A stretch of DNA of 64,000 nucleotides from Agaribacillus aureus (GCA_030442055.1 JAUJEB010000007.1:496001-560000), one strand, 5' to 3'; positions 18,232 through 26,810 are shown, counted from the first letter of the stretch. Made by a program: numbers and translations. Notes: generated from the letters alone by a model not told the origin.

Positions 18232-18786
18232 AATTTCGTTTTTATTTGCTATCAATATTTCAATCTCCTCCAGCCAAACACTCCCTTCAGAAATCGATCC
18301 CTTATCACTTTCGATTAATTTTGATTTTAGTTGATCAATCTGCTCAAAAGAATATTTACCATCCAAAAATCCATCATTACCATATAATGATAACACATCA
18401 TCAATGAATTCTTGATAGATTATTAAAGCGTTAGCTAGTTTATCAATGGAAGAGTTCATAAACTGTTCCGAGAAATAATCTTCATGGTCCAATAATTTGA
18501 TTTTGCAATGATCCAAATTATCAATAACAATCTCATCTCCGCTGCCGTTCGAGCCAATGACTATATATCTTTCAAATTCTGGCTCAAGAAATTCAAAATA
18601 ATCAGTAAGCCTTAAAATTCCTTCATATTGAATATCATTGTCCTTCACAAATGTTAAAAATGGAGCAGCTTCTTCTGGCAGACCTAAAGAAATTAGAAAT
18701 TCGTTAGTCTGATTGTTAAGGTTGAATCTGCTTATTCTTTCTTTATCAAAAACAATTATTTTCCCGAATTTGTTATTCCATTTCAT
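18226..18786 (-). CDS. SUKH/SMI1-KNR4-like immunity protein
   Basis: The 186-residue protein has the SUKH layout: NEFLISLGLPEEAAPFLTFV near residue 30, YFEFLEPEFERYIVIGSNGS, GDEIVIDNLDHCKIKLL, and a C-terminal helical part (MNSSIDKLANALIIYQEFID). SUKH proteins are widespread immunity proteins against polymorphic toxins; SUKH-4 is the closest subtype I can suggest. No cognate toxin is adjacent. The final residues (EIR) and the TAG stop are supplied by the end of repeat copy B, so the repeat inserted at, or reshaped, the gene's 3' end. Confidence 0.7.
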   Translation of the reverse strand: MKWNNKFGKIIVFDKERISRFNLNNQTNEFLISLGLPEEAAPFLTFVKDNDIQYEGILRLTDYFEFLEPEFERYIVIGSNGSGDEIVIDNLDHCKIKLLDHEDYFSEQFMNSSIDKLANALIIYQEFIDDVLSLYGNDGFLDGKYSFEQIDQLKSKLIESDKGSISEGSVWLEEIEILIANKNEIR

Positions 18787-18788
18787 TG

Positions 18789-18974
18789 ATGCCGTATTGC
18801 CTTGGTAAGTTTGATTTTGAAAAAATTGTACTCTTCGTTGTACTTATACTCACCCCAAGTAGCTTTTCTACTCCGCTTTGGGACTTCCTTCCTGAATTCA
18901 AAGTAATGCTTTTTCTAATCCTAATCTGGATTAATACTAGCCCTATTGTAAAATATAGACTGAAATTCCAGTGA
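18789..18974 (+). CDS. Possible small two-helix membrane protein
   Basis: A 61-codon frame starting MPYCLGKFDFEKIVLFVVL has two hydrophobic segments (about residues 12-24 and 38-52) and ends KYRLKFQ. It begins three bases from the divergent SUKH-like start. Hydrophobic pattern and codon choice look gene-like, but no family is recognised and the leader would be almost absent. It could equally be the tail of a decayed gene. Confidence 0.3.
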   Translation: MPYCLGKFDFEKIVLFVVLILTPSSFSTPLWDFLPEFKVMLFLILIWINTSPIVKYRLKFQ

Positions 18975-19048
18975 CAGTACTCTGCACTCAGCCAAAAACC
19001 AATTTAGTGTGTGGTTTCGCATGTTGCTAGCTGCTGGTTTTGGATAAA

Positions 19049-19336
19049 TCAAGTTATATGAAAAGTGACATTTTCATTATCTCGTAAAACTTCTAAAGCA
19101 GCTTCCAGGAATTTTTCATCAAGTCTTTCTCTGCTCTTCTTTAAGTTCTTCCATTTTACAATTATCTTTTCGTCACAATCATGCCTTCCAAAACCCCCGT
19201 GTAAAATGTCGTTAAATGCATTCAAATTTCTTCCAATCTTCCAATTCAATCCAAATGTGAATAATTCCTCAACATGATTGTAAAATCCATTCTTGGATAG
19301 AAATTTTGCTCCATCAATTATGTATTCTGCCTTCAT
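19049..19336 (-). CDS. Barstar-like ribonuclease inhibitor
   Basis: The 95-residue protein shows the barstar fold signature: an N-terminal strand (EYIIDGAKF), FGLNWKIGRNLNAFNDILHG with the asparagine-aspartate helix that plugs the barnase active site, and WKNLKKSRERL with a final beta strand. Members inhibit barnase-type RNases and act as immunity proteins. No barnase-like toxin is seen here. It is one of several solo immunity-like genes in the array. Confidence 0.8.
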   Translation of the reverse strand: MKAEYIIDGAKFLSKNGFYNHVEELFTFGLNWKIGRNLNAFNDILHGGFGRHDCDEKIIVKWKNLKKSRERLDEKFLEAALEVLRDNENVTFHIT

Positions 19337-19430
19337 AAATCATATTCATTAACCGCTAAGAGCCCTACATTGCCGTGTGTGTTGGATTTGGACGATGTGG
19401 CTTATTGGTAATTTTTGTGTGCAGGCTTTT

Positions 19431-19931
19431 CTATTTTATTAGTTCATCAATTTCCTTTTGATATATGGTCATGGCCATATCATTTGGACTTCGACCATGC
19501 AGGTTTTTTGGGACTGGGTCGGCTCCATAAGCCCTAAGTAGCTTTACCATCTCAAAGTTTCCTCTTGCGTTGAATAACGCTGTCCATAGTGGAGAATTAC
19601 CATGTTCATCTTTAATGTTAGGGTCTGCGCCATGATCAAGAAGAATTTTAGCAACTTCCGTAATCTGCTCTTGTCCGCAGAAATGTAGTGCGGTATATCC
19701 ATTTCTATCTTGATAATTAACTTCAGCACCGTTGTCAATAAGCCATGTCATTAAATCTAGCCGTTTAAAGTAAGCTGCCCAAATCAAGGCGGTTCTTTTA
19801 TCTTCATCAAAAGAGTCAATACCGTGATTTTGAATGATCTTCCTTACAGCATTATCATCTCCATCTTCAACTAAACCACTTAATTTGGTTAGGTCCTTAT
19901 GTATTTTATATGGTCGTCCTCCTTTTCCCAT
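19431..19931 (-). CDS. Ankyrin-repeat protein
   Basis: The 166-residue protein carries three to four ankyrin repeats: KRTALIWAAYFKRLDLMTWL, GYTALHFCGQEQITEVAKIL, and GNSPLWTALFNARGNFEMVK, with the usual LLDHGADPN turns. The start at 19929-19931 (MGKGGRPYK) gives the usual small N-terminal cap; a longer frame would run through the GC-rich repeat fragment at 19948. Ankyrin proteins of this size often act as toxin-immunity or adaptor proteins in such clusters. Partner unknown. Confidence 0.75.
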   Translation of the reverse strand: MGKGGRPYKIHKDLTKLSGLVEDGDDNAVRKIIQNHGIDSFDEDKRTALIWAAYFKRLDLMTWLIDNGAEVNYQDRNGYTALHFCGQEQITEVAKILLDHGADPNIKDEHGNSPLWTALFNARGNFEMVKLLRAYGADPVPKNLHGRSPNDMAMTIYQKEIDELIK

Positions 19932-19947
19932 ATTTTGTTTGCACACC

Positions 19948-19960
19948 GATAACGCGCGCT
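19948..19960. repeat. Fragment of the REP-like terminus
   Basis: GATAACGCGCGCT matches the GC-rich terminal palindrome of the array repeats and lies 3 bases past the RAYT stop codon. With full copy C at the other side of the RAYT, the transposase gene is bracketed by repeat termini. Confidence 0.55.
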
Positions 19961-19962
19961 CA

Positions 19963-20511
19963 TTATTCAATGAAAACCACATCAAGCAAGCCCTTTTTCA
20001 CTCCTTCATAGTCTCTTGCCGAACTGTACCAATAAAACGCAGGCTCGTCTACAATTTCAGCCTCAACTGGATTGTTGTGAATGTAGTCAATTTTTTCTTC
20101 TAAAAAACGGTTACTTTCCAATTCGATTGGATGATTACCATCTTGCCAGACTTTGTATTTACTTATTCGTTTTAACCGATCACCCGCTTTGCTAAATCCT
20201 CTAAGCAACCATTCCTTCCGGCTTTCATTAATCCTACCGATTTCTTTTATAATTTTCCGGGAAGTATGTTTTTTGAAATCTCGCATTATTGAGCTCAGAG
20301 GATCTTTATTGGTACTGATAATCATATGTATATGACTGGGCATGATACAGTAAGCATGGATTATTAAACCCTTTTTTTCCTGGCAATACTTCAATGAGTT
20401 AATAAGGACATGCTTATATTCCGGCCTTGAGAAAAGATCTATCCAGTGAACAACGGTAGTGGTTACAAAATAAATGCCTTCTGGATCATGAAATTTATAT
20501 TTTTCCGACAT
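19963..20511 (-). CDS. REP-associated tyrosine transposase (RAYT, Y1 type)
   Basis: The 182-residue protein is an IS200-related single-strand nuclease: FVTTTVVHWIDLF, the metal-binding HUH motif in MPSHIHMIIS near residue 70, and the catalytic tyrosine in KIDYIHNNPVE near residue 155, the usual RAYT spacing. RAYTs cut and rejoin REP hairpins and are thought to spread them. The start at 20509-20511 (MSEKYKFHDPEG) matches family N-termini. It is bracketed by a full repeat copy (20571-20827) at its 5' side and a terminus fragment at its 3' side, making it the likely mobiliser of all five copies in the array. Confidence 0.88.
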   Translation of the reverse strand: MSEKYKFHDPEGIYFVTTTVVHWIDLFSRPEYKHVLINSLKYCQEKKGLIIHAYCIMPSHIHMIISTNKDPLSSIMRDFKKHTSRKIIKEIGRINESRKEWLLRGFSKAGDRLKRISKYKVWQDGNHPIELESNRFLEEKIDYIHNNPVEAEIVDEPAFYWYSSARDYEGVKKGLLDVVFIE

Positions 20512-20570
20512 TTTTCTAAAAATATCAGAATCTACAAAATTAATTCTAAAAACCAGCATATTAAAGAAGC

Positions 20571-20827
20571 CGATAGCGCGCGTTTGAGTGCAACGGAAAC
20601 GCGCGCACTACACCATAAGCCGGTTCGCCATGATTCCTGCGGTTACAAATAAATTTCTTTGTATAGCTGGATTTGCATTTTTGATATATTTTCGAGGAAA
20701 GCAAATTGTGGTGGATTAATCTTAAAACCCACACGCATTACGCTTGCGCCGAAGCTTTCGCAACCGCTAAAGCTTTATGCGAACGCGGTCAGCGTAGGAG
20801 CAACACTTCGTTAAACGCGCGCTATCG
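20571..20827 (+). repeat. REP-like repeat, copy C (next to the RAYT)
   Basis: This full copy has perfect 15-bp terminal inverted repeats (CGATAGCGCGCGTTT). Its 5' hairpin is GCGCGCGTTT (20576-20585), an 11-base loop, AAACGCGCGC (20597-20606). The middle holds a smaller stem TACAAA/TTTGTA. One base is missing relative to copies A and D near 20681, which breaks the pseudo-ORF seen in those copies. It lies 60 bases upstream of the RAYT start. Confidence 0.85.
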
Positions 20828-20860
20828 AATCTACACTTAGTTGGGCGACTAGTTTAGAGT

Positions 20861-21210
20861 TTAATTAAACCATACCGCATATCCCTTTCTTCTTAATTCC
20901 CAAGCCAGCTTTTCTTCCATCTCCAGGGCTTTGGATCGGGTAGGAGGAGGTTCTAAATGATTGTAAAGGCTGGGTCTTAAATACATACCGTATTTTGAAC
21001 AATATTTGACGAAAGCTTATGTCCTTGCTTGTTTCTGAACCCGGCCCTATGTTGCCTGAATCGTTCCATGGGCGTCTTGCTTGTCATGCCAACATAAAGA
21101 CATTGCAATACGCCGTTGAATTGAGGGTTAGCAGCCCTAAACCTGGCATTTTCAGTAAAAACGCGCTTGGATAATTCTATGACATAAACGCTATATTGTG
21201 TTTTACCCAT
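20861..21210 (-). pseudogene. GIY-YIG nuclease-like gene with a single-base frameshift
   Basis: The first 77 codons read MGKTQYSVYVIELSKRVF and LYVGMTSKTPMERFRQHRAG, the GIY-YIG catalytic fold (here VYVI and YVG). The frame then ends at TGTATTTAA. Shifting one base at the AAAA run near 20998 restores a continuous and sensible tail: KYGMYLRPSLYNHLE, EEKLAWELRRKGYAVWFN and TAA at 20861-20863. The simplest reading is loss of one A from an A5 run. It could be a real inactivation, phase variation, programmed slippage or a sequencing error. It sits alone between repeat copies C and D. Confidence 0.7.
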
Positions 21211-21243
21211 AGGGAATTAAGTGATTTCAGTAATTATTATCGC

Positions 21244-21501
21244 CGATAGCGCGCGTTTGAGTGCAACGGAAACGCGTGCACTACATCATAAGCCAGTTCG
21301 CCATGATCTCTGCTGTTACAAATAAATTCCTTTATATAGCTGGATTTGCATTTTTGGATATATTTTCGAGGAAAGCAAATTATGGGAGATTAATCTTAAA
21401 ACCCGCACGCGTTACGCTTGTGCCGAAGCTTTCGCAACTGCTAAAGCTTTATGCGAACGCGGTCAGCGTAGGAGCAACACTTCGTTAAACGCGCGCTATC
21501 G
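21244..21501 (+). repeat. REP-like repeat, copy D
   Basis: Full-length copy with ends CGATAGCGCGCG and CGCGCTATCG, the same central block and the approximately 70-base insert inside the 3' hairpin. It separates the GIY-YIG pseudogene from the 188-residue unknown gene. Point differences from copies A, C and E are scattered over its length. Confidence 0.85.
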
Positions 21502-21521
21502 AAGGAGTCTAAATGAGTCTG

Positions 21522-22088
21522 TCATTTTTTTGCCTTTGTCGTAAGTTTATTTTGGTTTTTTCTTTCGATTATATTTCTTAGCCCCTGTATGATTTCGGAA
21601 CCGAAGTAATAATCATAGAAATACATTTCTTTTCCATCCTCAATAACGGTTTCATCAGCTTCAGAAGTCAATAAAAATGAATTAGGCGCCTTTTCTGTAA
21701 ATGATTCAAACCTTGCTCTCCAAGTTCTTTCGCTGGCCTCCACCTGAACAGATTCAGTTAGATCCTTAGGAACATAAATCACATCCGAAACACTATGTGC
21801 AGCCAGTTCATAATATATATCTTTGAACGCGCTTTGTTCCAAAATTTTGACAAGTCCCGCCTGTCCCGGCACGAAAGAAAAGATGGCCGACCATTTTGGG
21901 CCAGACCAACCTGTCCAGAGAACTTCACATTTTGGATTCGTCTTCAAATCGGAATAGAATTTTCTGTCTTGTCCGCCTCCTCCATAAATAAGTAAGTCAT
22001 GGTTGTTAAGATCAATAAATTCGGAGATGTTAATCTCTTTAAGCATTTCTTCATAATCTCGAACTTCAATGGTCTTATACTTTCTCAT
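21522..22088 (-). CDS. Hypothetical protein, 188 residues
   Basis: A soluble acidic protein with no signal peptide or membrane helix. Segments such as NNHDLLIYGGGGQDRKFYSD, CEVLWTGWSGPKWSAIFSFV and YFYDYYFGSEIIQGLRNIIE look like a compact alpha/beta fold. I do not recognise the family. It occupies one compartment between repeats D and E, as do the immunity-like genes elsewhere in the array, so a defence or immunity role is possible but not shown. Its stop is 20 bases from copy D. Confidence 0.6.
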   Translation of the reverse strand: MRKYKTIEVRDYEEMLKEINISEFIDLNNHDLLIYGGGGQDRKFYSDLKTNPKCEVLWTGWSGPKWSAIFSFVPGQAGLVKILEQSAFKDIYYELAAHSVSDVIYVPKDLTESVQVEASERTWRARFESFTEKAPNSFLLTSEADETVIEDGKEMYFYDYYFGSEIIQGLRNIIERKNQNKLTTKAKK

Positions 22089-22181
22089 TTCTACACTGAC
22101 TCACAAAACGAGCATAGGAGTATTACAAGCAATTTTTCAAATATAACAGAATTAACCTAATAAACTCACTTTGCCCAAACC

Positions 22182-22436
22182 CGCTAGCGCGCGTTTGAGC
22201 GTAACGGAAACGCGTGCACTACACCATAAGCCGGTTCGTCATGATCTTTGCTGTTATAAATAAATTCCTTTGTATGGCTGGGTTTGCATTTTTGGTATAT
22301 TTGTGTAAACCTATTCTAGGACAAGACATCTTAAAACCCGCACGCGTTACGCTTGCGCCGAAGCTTTTGCAACCGCTAAAGCTTTATGCGAACGCGGTCA
22401 GCGTAGGAGCAACACTTCGTTAAACGCGCGCTATCG
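22182..22436 (+). repeat. REP-like repeat, copy E
   Basis: Last copy of the array, beginning CGCTAGCGCGCGTTT and ending CGCGCGCTATCG. The central block is more diverged than in other copies (a GTGTAAACC stretch replaces the GAGGAAAGC region), while the 3' structured part is nearly identical. It lies between the 188-residue unknown gene and pgi and marks the right edge of the accessory region. Confidence 0.85.
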
Positions 22437-22528
22437 AATTTTTAATACGCCCCTTTTCAATCACCAAAACCCAAAGACCAACCCACCAGCTTATCATTTT
22501 TATTTTCATTTCAATTTTCATTAAAACC

Positions 22529-24181
22529 TCACCCCCTCATTTCTTTATAGGCATTAATCAACCCATTCGTAGAACCATCATGTGAACTAACATCTTCATC
22601 CCCCTCCAGCTCCGGTAAAATTTTCTTGGCCAACTGCTTGCCCAGTTCTACACCCCACTGGTCAAAGCTGAAGATATTCCAGATAACACCCTGTACAAAT
22701 ATTTTGTGTTCATACATCGCGATAAGTGCACCAAGCGTTCTCGGCGTTAACTGTTCGAACAGGATAGAATTAGTAGGCCTGTTGCCGGTAAACACTTTAA
22801 ATGGCGTTAGACTTGCAATCTCCTCGTCAGATTTACCGGCAGCTTTCAACTCGCCGATTACCTCCTGCTCGGTTTTCCCGTTCATGAGGGCTTCGGTTTG
22901 TGCAAAGAAGTTGGATAGCAATTTGGTGTGATGGTCTCCCAGCGGATTGTGGCTTTTGGCAGGGGCCAGAAAGTCACAAGGGATCAGCTTCGTGCCCTGG
23001 TGGATCAGCTGATAGAAAGCGTGCTGTCCATTGGTGCCGGGCTCTCCCCAGATGATCGGCCCGCTTTGATAGTTGATGGGCCTTCCGGCGCGGTCCACGT
23101 ATTTGCCATTGCTTTCCATATTTCCCTGCTGAAAATAGGCGGGAAATCTATGCATGTATTGATCATAGGGCAGTATCGCCTCGGATTCAGCACCAAAAAA
23201 GTTATTATACCAGATTCCGATCAGAGCCAGAATGACCGGTATGTTATCCTCAAAGGGTGCTGATTTGAAATGATTATCCATGGCATGGGCGCCGGCCAGC
23301 AGGGCTTTGTAGTGATCAAAGCCAATAGCACAGGCTATGGATAGCCCAATGGATGACCACAGTGAATAACGGCCGCCCACCCAGTCCCAGAACCGGAACA
23401 TGTTATCACTGTCAATGCCAAATTTTTCTACATCTTCCCGGTTGGTGGAAATGGCCACGAAATGTTTTTTTATGTGCGCCTCATCCGCAGCATGCTCCAG
23501 AAACCATGCCCTGGCCGAGTGAGCGTTGGTCATGGTTTCCTGGGTCGTGAAAGTCTTGGAGGCGATCATAAAAAGGGTTGTTTCCGGATCACATTTTTTT
23601 AATGTTTCCGACATATGGGTGCCGTCGACATTTGATACAAAATGTACTTCAAGGTGTGGTTTTTGATAGTGCTTCAAAGCCTCCGTCACCATCACCGGAC
23701 CAAGGTCCGAACCGCCAATGCCTATATTAACGAGGTGTTTAATCGGTTTGCTGGTATAACCCTGCCAGCTTCCCGAAATGATGGCCTCCGAAAATTTTTC
23801 TACCTGGTCCAATACTGAATTTACTTCTGGCATAACGTCCTCGCCATCGCAATATACCGGCTGGTTGGATTGGTTCCTTAAGGCCGTGTGCAAGACCGCC
23901 CTGTTCTCCGTTTCATTGATGGCTTGTCCTGAAAACATAGCGTCGATAGCGGCTTTCAGGCCTAATTCCTCGGTAAGTTTTAGTAGTAACTGCCGTGTTT
24001 CATCATCAATAATGTTCTTGGAGTAATCGATTAATATGTTTTCGAAGTGTTGCGAAAATTTTTCAAAACGGCCGGGATCGGCGGCAAACAGATCCTTCAT
24101 TTGTACCGCTTTCATTTTTTCGTAATGGCTGGTAAGGGATGCCCATGCCTGGGTTTGGGTAGGGTTGATTTTATCTAGCAT
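22529..24181 (-). CDS. pgi: Glucose-6-phosphate isomerase
   Basis: The 550-residue enzyme converts glucose-6-phosphate and fructose-6-phosphate in the cytoplasm. Family motifs are clear: [19 protein letters not shown] near residue 150, [13 protein letters not shown] near 205, the catalytic-glutamate region [23 protein letters not shown], and [18 protein letters not shown]. Length matches long bacterial PGIs. A 35-codon N-terminal extension to 24286 was rejected because [13 protein letters not shown] is the usual family start. It is core metabolism bordering the repeat array. Confidence 0.97.
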   Translation of the reverse strand: MLDKINPTQTQAWASLTSHYEKMKAVQMKDLFAADPGRFEKFSQHFENILIDYSKNIIDDETRQLLLKLTEELGLKAAIDAMFSGQAINETENRAVLHTALRNQSNQPVYCDGEDVMPEVNSVLDQVEKFSEAIISGSWQGYTSKPIKHLVNIGIGGSDLGPVMVTEALKHYQKPHLEVHFVSNVDGTHMSETLKKCDPETTLFMIASKTFTTQETMTNAHSARAWFLEHAADEAHIKKHFVAISTNREDVEKFGIDSDNMFRFWDWVGGRYSLWSSIGLSIACAIGFDHYKALLAGAHAMDNHFKSAPFEDNIPVILALIGIWYNNFFGAESEAILPYDQYMHRFPAYFQQGNMESNGKYVDRAGRPINYQSGPIIWGEPGTNGQHAFYQLIHQGTKLIPCDFLAPAKSHNPLGDHHTKLLSNFFAQTEALMNGKTEQEVIGELKAAGKSDEEIASLTPFKVFTGNRPTNSILFEQLTPRTLGALIAMYEHKIFVQGVIWNIFSFDQWGVELGKQLAKKILPELEGDEDVSSHDGSTNGLINAYKEMRG

Positions 24182-24374
24182 TTTCTGATGAATATTTTGA
24201 ATCACGAAAATAGCAACATTATAAATCCATACCTCAGTTTTCAAAGATAAAATTGCTATTGCCATTATTTTTTTCCAAATTTTCAATCTCCTCCTGGTAT
24301 ACTATCCATTCAGAGATCTGAAAGCTATGTCTCCTGGGTCTGCTGATTTTTTAAACACGGTAGCGATCTGAATT

Positions 24375-24722
24375 ATGAGCAAACATTTGGAAAAAGGTCG
24401 GTTGGGAGAACAGATTGCCGTAGATTATCTTGAAAGGCGAGGCTACCATATCCTTGAAACGAATTATCGCCACAAGAGGATGGAAATTGACATTATTGCA
24501 GTCCATGATGGTGTTGTGTTGTTTATTGAAGTCAAAGCGCGATCCAGTTATCAATATGGCTACCCGGAATCGGCGGTTGACGAGCACAAAATAGAAATGA
24601 TCTTAGCATGTGCTGATTATTATATAGACCAGATAGGCTGGAACGGAGAGATCAGATTTGATATCATCGCGATTTTGCTTGGTGATCCTCCAAAGATTGA
24701 GCATTTGAAAGACGCCTTTTAG
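24375..24722 (+). CDS. yraN: YraN-family (UPF0102) nuclease-like protein
   Basis: The 115-residue protein has the restriction-endonuclease-like fold of UPF0102: GRLGEQIAVDYLERRGY, NYRHKRMEIDIIAVHDG and VLFIEVKARSSYQYG, i.e. the E/D-ExK catalytic pattern. The family is nearly universal in bacteria, with no settled role beyond presumed DNA processing. It is divergent from pgi, with a 190-base gap that should hold both promoters. Confidence 0.9.
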   Translation: MSKHLEKGRLGEQIAVDYLERRGYHILETNYRHKRMEIDIIAVHDGVVLFIEVKARSSYQYGYPESAVDEHKIEMILACADYYIDQIGWNGEIRFDIIAILLGDPPKIEHLKDAF

Positions 24723-24742
24723 TCCGGATAGACCGACAGGCG

Positions 24743-25594
24743 TTAATTGACCTTTTTGAGAAAATCCTGCCGGTCGTATATCAGCTCGCCTTTTTCATTC
24801 CATTCCTTGATGATATGCGATTGGAATTTTTCATCATAGGGGTTGGGTCTGAACAGCACTTCTTTTTTCTTCCTGCGCCGGAATTTGTAATATTCACGCC
24901 AGATTTTTACCTGCTCATCATTTTGAAATTCCCCGGATACGGCCACCATGCCATTGTCGTGAAAGTAGAAATAATTGCCCTCTTTTTTCCCAAATTCGAC
25001 AGGGATAATTTCTTTTAGTTTTTTGCGGTCCTTGTCGTAGTAGGATACAATGGACTCCTTAGGCCAGCCTTTGAAATACTTCTTTTTGTCCAGGAGAATA
25101 TTTTTGTTGTCGTATTTGGTCCATCGCCCGTGCTTGGTGCCTTTGTAAAAAATACCCTTTTCCAGGACGGTACCATCTAACCGGTACTTTTCATAAGGGC
25201 CATGCAAAATAACGCCATTTTTTCTGTCGATATTCCTGTTTTTCTTAATGCTTCTACTGTCATAATCGTACCAATAAATATCCCTGACATAAGGGTCGGG
25301 ATCTTCATATTCCCTCATGTAGTGAAAACTTTCAAATGTCATACGATTACCGACGCCGGTTTTAACAAAGAACTTTTTAGTTTTAATGCCATAATAGACA
25401 TTCTTCTTTCGCTTCTTTTTCTTGAGCTCGGCCTGGTCTTCAGATTCATCCTCATTGGCAAGGTCTATTGTCAATGGTTTCTTGGCCTGTTGCTCACCCA
25501 GGGTAAAGGCATCGCCCTGGTCATCTTGCGCAAATGCTCCGAGTCCTGCTAACAGGAGGCAAAAAGTTAGAAATGAATATTTATTGGTCATCAT
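24743..25594 (-). CDS. Secreted YwqK/MORN-like repeat protein
   Basis: A signal peptide (KYSFLTFCLLLAGLGAFAQ) is followed by an acidic/lysine-rich linker (EDQAELKKKKRKKN) and tandem MORN-like strands in the style of YwqK antitoxin-like proteins: GPYEKYRLDGTVLEKGIFYK, GTKHGRWTKYDNKN, KKEGNYFYFHDNGMVAVSG and EWNEKGELIYDRQ. These repeats describe surface or periplasmic beta-sheet proteins in Bacteroidota; the YwqK name implies no toxin here. A tandem ATG pair (25589-25594) follows a poor upstream extension, so the start lies there. Confidence 0.7.
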   Translation of the reverse strand: MMTNKYSFLTFCLLLAGLGAFAQDDQGDAFTLGEQQAKKPLTIDLANEDESEDQAELKKKKRKKNVYYGIKTKKFFVKTGVGNRMTFESFHYMREYEDPDPYVRDIYWYDYDSRSIKKNRNIDRKNGVILHGPYEKYRLDGTVLEKGIFYKGTKHGRWTKYDNKNILLDKKKYFKGWPKESIVSYYDKDRKKLKEIIPVEFGKKEGNYFYFHDNGMVAVSGEFQNDEQVKIWREYYKFRRRKKKEVLFRPNPYDEKFQSHIIKEWNEKGELIYDRQDFLKKVN

Positions 25595-25845
25595 AAAACC
25601 GGTAGATATTGCTTTAACGCGAATATGCCGGATTTTATTTTTTTTAACAAATACTTTGAACACATAAAAGGTACTTGAGCGTTATGCCATATTCATTACT
25701 GGCTAATTATCAGCAATATAGCCTTGAGCCACGATGCTTTTTTTGCCTGAAATCTACGTGTGTTATATATGTTAAATTTATGGATAGGTGATTAGATATT
25801 AAATGGTTAAGTTTTATAAAAAGAAACAACATAAATTCGACGATT

Positions 25846-26286
25846 ATGAAAACCATATTTAAAGAAGATTACCTGGAATGTTTTTATGATGAAGCAAACA
25901 GTGTTTTATTTCATGTTTGGATACGTAAACCTTCCAGCGAGGAATTCAAGGACGGGTTGACAAGGGTATACGATACCTATTTGTCTCATAAAAAGACGGG
26001 AACACTCTTGCACTGGCTGGGAGATACCAGAAATATGGGTGTCTTGTCCATCGATGTGCAGCAGTGGCTTGATGAGGTATGGAATGAAATGCTTTTTGTG
26101 AAGGCAGGTGTGAAGACACACGCTGTGATTGTCGGCAAAGATGTATTTGCCAAATATGCGATGGATAAGTTCAAAAATGCCATGATGGAAAAGTTTGCGG
26201 CACAGAAAATTCACCTGGACACATTTGAAGACCGGGAGGCCGCTTATGCGTGGTTTAGGTCGGTGGAAAAGGATAGGGCGGCTTGA
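25846..26286 (+). CDS. STAS/SpoIIAA-like hypothetical protein
   Basis: The 146-residue protein resembles small STAS-like (SpoIIAA-like) Bacteroidota proteins: an N-terminal strand pair (EDYLECFYDEANSVLFHVWI), a helix with DGLTRVYDTYLSHKK, WLGDTRNMGVLSIDVQQWL and a closing FEDREAAYAWFRSV. The family is uncharacterised. It has its own promoter region (25664-25845) and is followed by a strong hairpin. Confidence 0.65.
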   Translation: MKTIFKEDYLECFYDEANSVLFHVWIRKPSSEEFKDGLTRVYDTYLSHKKTGTLLHWLGDTRNMGVLSIDVQQWLDEVWNEMLFVKAGVKTHAVIVGKDVFAKYAMDKFKNAMMEKFAAQKIHLDTFEDREAAYAWFRSVEKDRAA

Positions 26287-26410
26287 TGGCGGGATGAATA
26301 AGATTAGCGGGTAAATTAAATCTAAAAAGGGCTTTCTTGAAAATTGTTTTAATCTAAGAAACTTCATTTTTGCGAGGAAAAGGCATTTTTCGATGTGATC
26401 TCTTAAATTT

Positions 26411-26452
26411 AAAACCTCAAAATCCAGACATTTGATGGTTTTTTGAGGTTTT
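26411..26452 (+). terminator. Hairpin after the STAS-like gene
   Basis: Perfect 12-bp inverted repeat AAAACCTCAAAA (26411-26422) and TTTTGAGGTTTT (26441-26452) with an 18-base loop, about 125 bases beyond the stop codon. No T run follows, so terminator function is likely but not certain. Confidence 0.5.
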
Positions 26453-26682
26453 GAGAGTCACTTGCAAAAATTTTTTCCAAGTAATAATATAATGTGAGCT
26501 TCTTGCACAGCTTAGCCTTCATTTCTTTTCCTTGATGAAAAGAAACGAAGCAAAGAAAAATCAAGCCAAAATTATCCTTCTACCCACCTTCCACCGCCGG
26601 CCCGGAATTTTGGCGGGCTTACCCGCTTGATTTAATCAAATAATATTTTGATAACAGCCTTTAGCACAAATTTCAAGGATAC

Positions 26683-26777
26683 AAAAAAAGACTATCTCAT
26701 AAGTACTACTTTGAAACTTTTACCAAACTGAATTGGCTTCGGTTCCTTCAATAGCCCTTTTGGGATAGCCTTTTTTT
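26683..26777. terminator. Large bidirectional terminator near htpG
   Basis: AAAAAAAGACTATCTC (26683-26698) pairs with GGGATAGCCTTTTTTT (26762-26777), giving a 16-bp arm with one mismatch. It has A and T runs on opposite sides, so it can act in both directions. It lies 34 bases past the htpG stop codon. The loop of over 60 bases is longer than usual. Confidence 0.55.
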
Positions 26778-26810
26778 AACGCTTCCTGGCTGGTGTAATT
26801 GCCTGCCTTG

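Larger units (their letters stand above)
26287..26810. other. 524-base gene-free region between a STAS-like gene and htpG
   Basis: No gene is visible. It contains the hairpin at 26411-26452, a stretch at 26510-26600 with the inverted pair TTTCTTTTC/GAAAAGAAA and a GC-rich CCGCCGGCCCGG block that looks like a dispersed Bacteroidota repeat, and the large htpG-side hairpin at 26683-26777. Confidence 0.5.

Noticed and set aside
17161-22436. Integron with attC sites
   Set aside because: No tyrosine integrase gene is present and the repeat ends do not match the attC core (GTTRRRY / RYYYAAC). The RAYT and hairpin ends fit REP biology better.
17161-22436. CRISPR array
   Set aside because: Repeats are about 190-260 bases with gene-sized, irregular spacing; no short regularly spaced repeats and no cas genes.
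24743-25594. Toxin-antitoxin antitoxin (YwqK)
   Set aside because: Only the MORN-like repeat pattern is shared; the protein has a signal peptide and no toxin neighbour.
26500-26640. Insertion sequence or tRNA-like element in the pre-htpG gap
   Set aside because: No transposase frame, no target duplication and no tRNA arms. At most a dispersed non-coding repeat, which cannot be shown from one copy.
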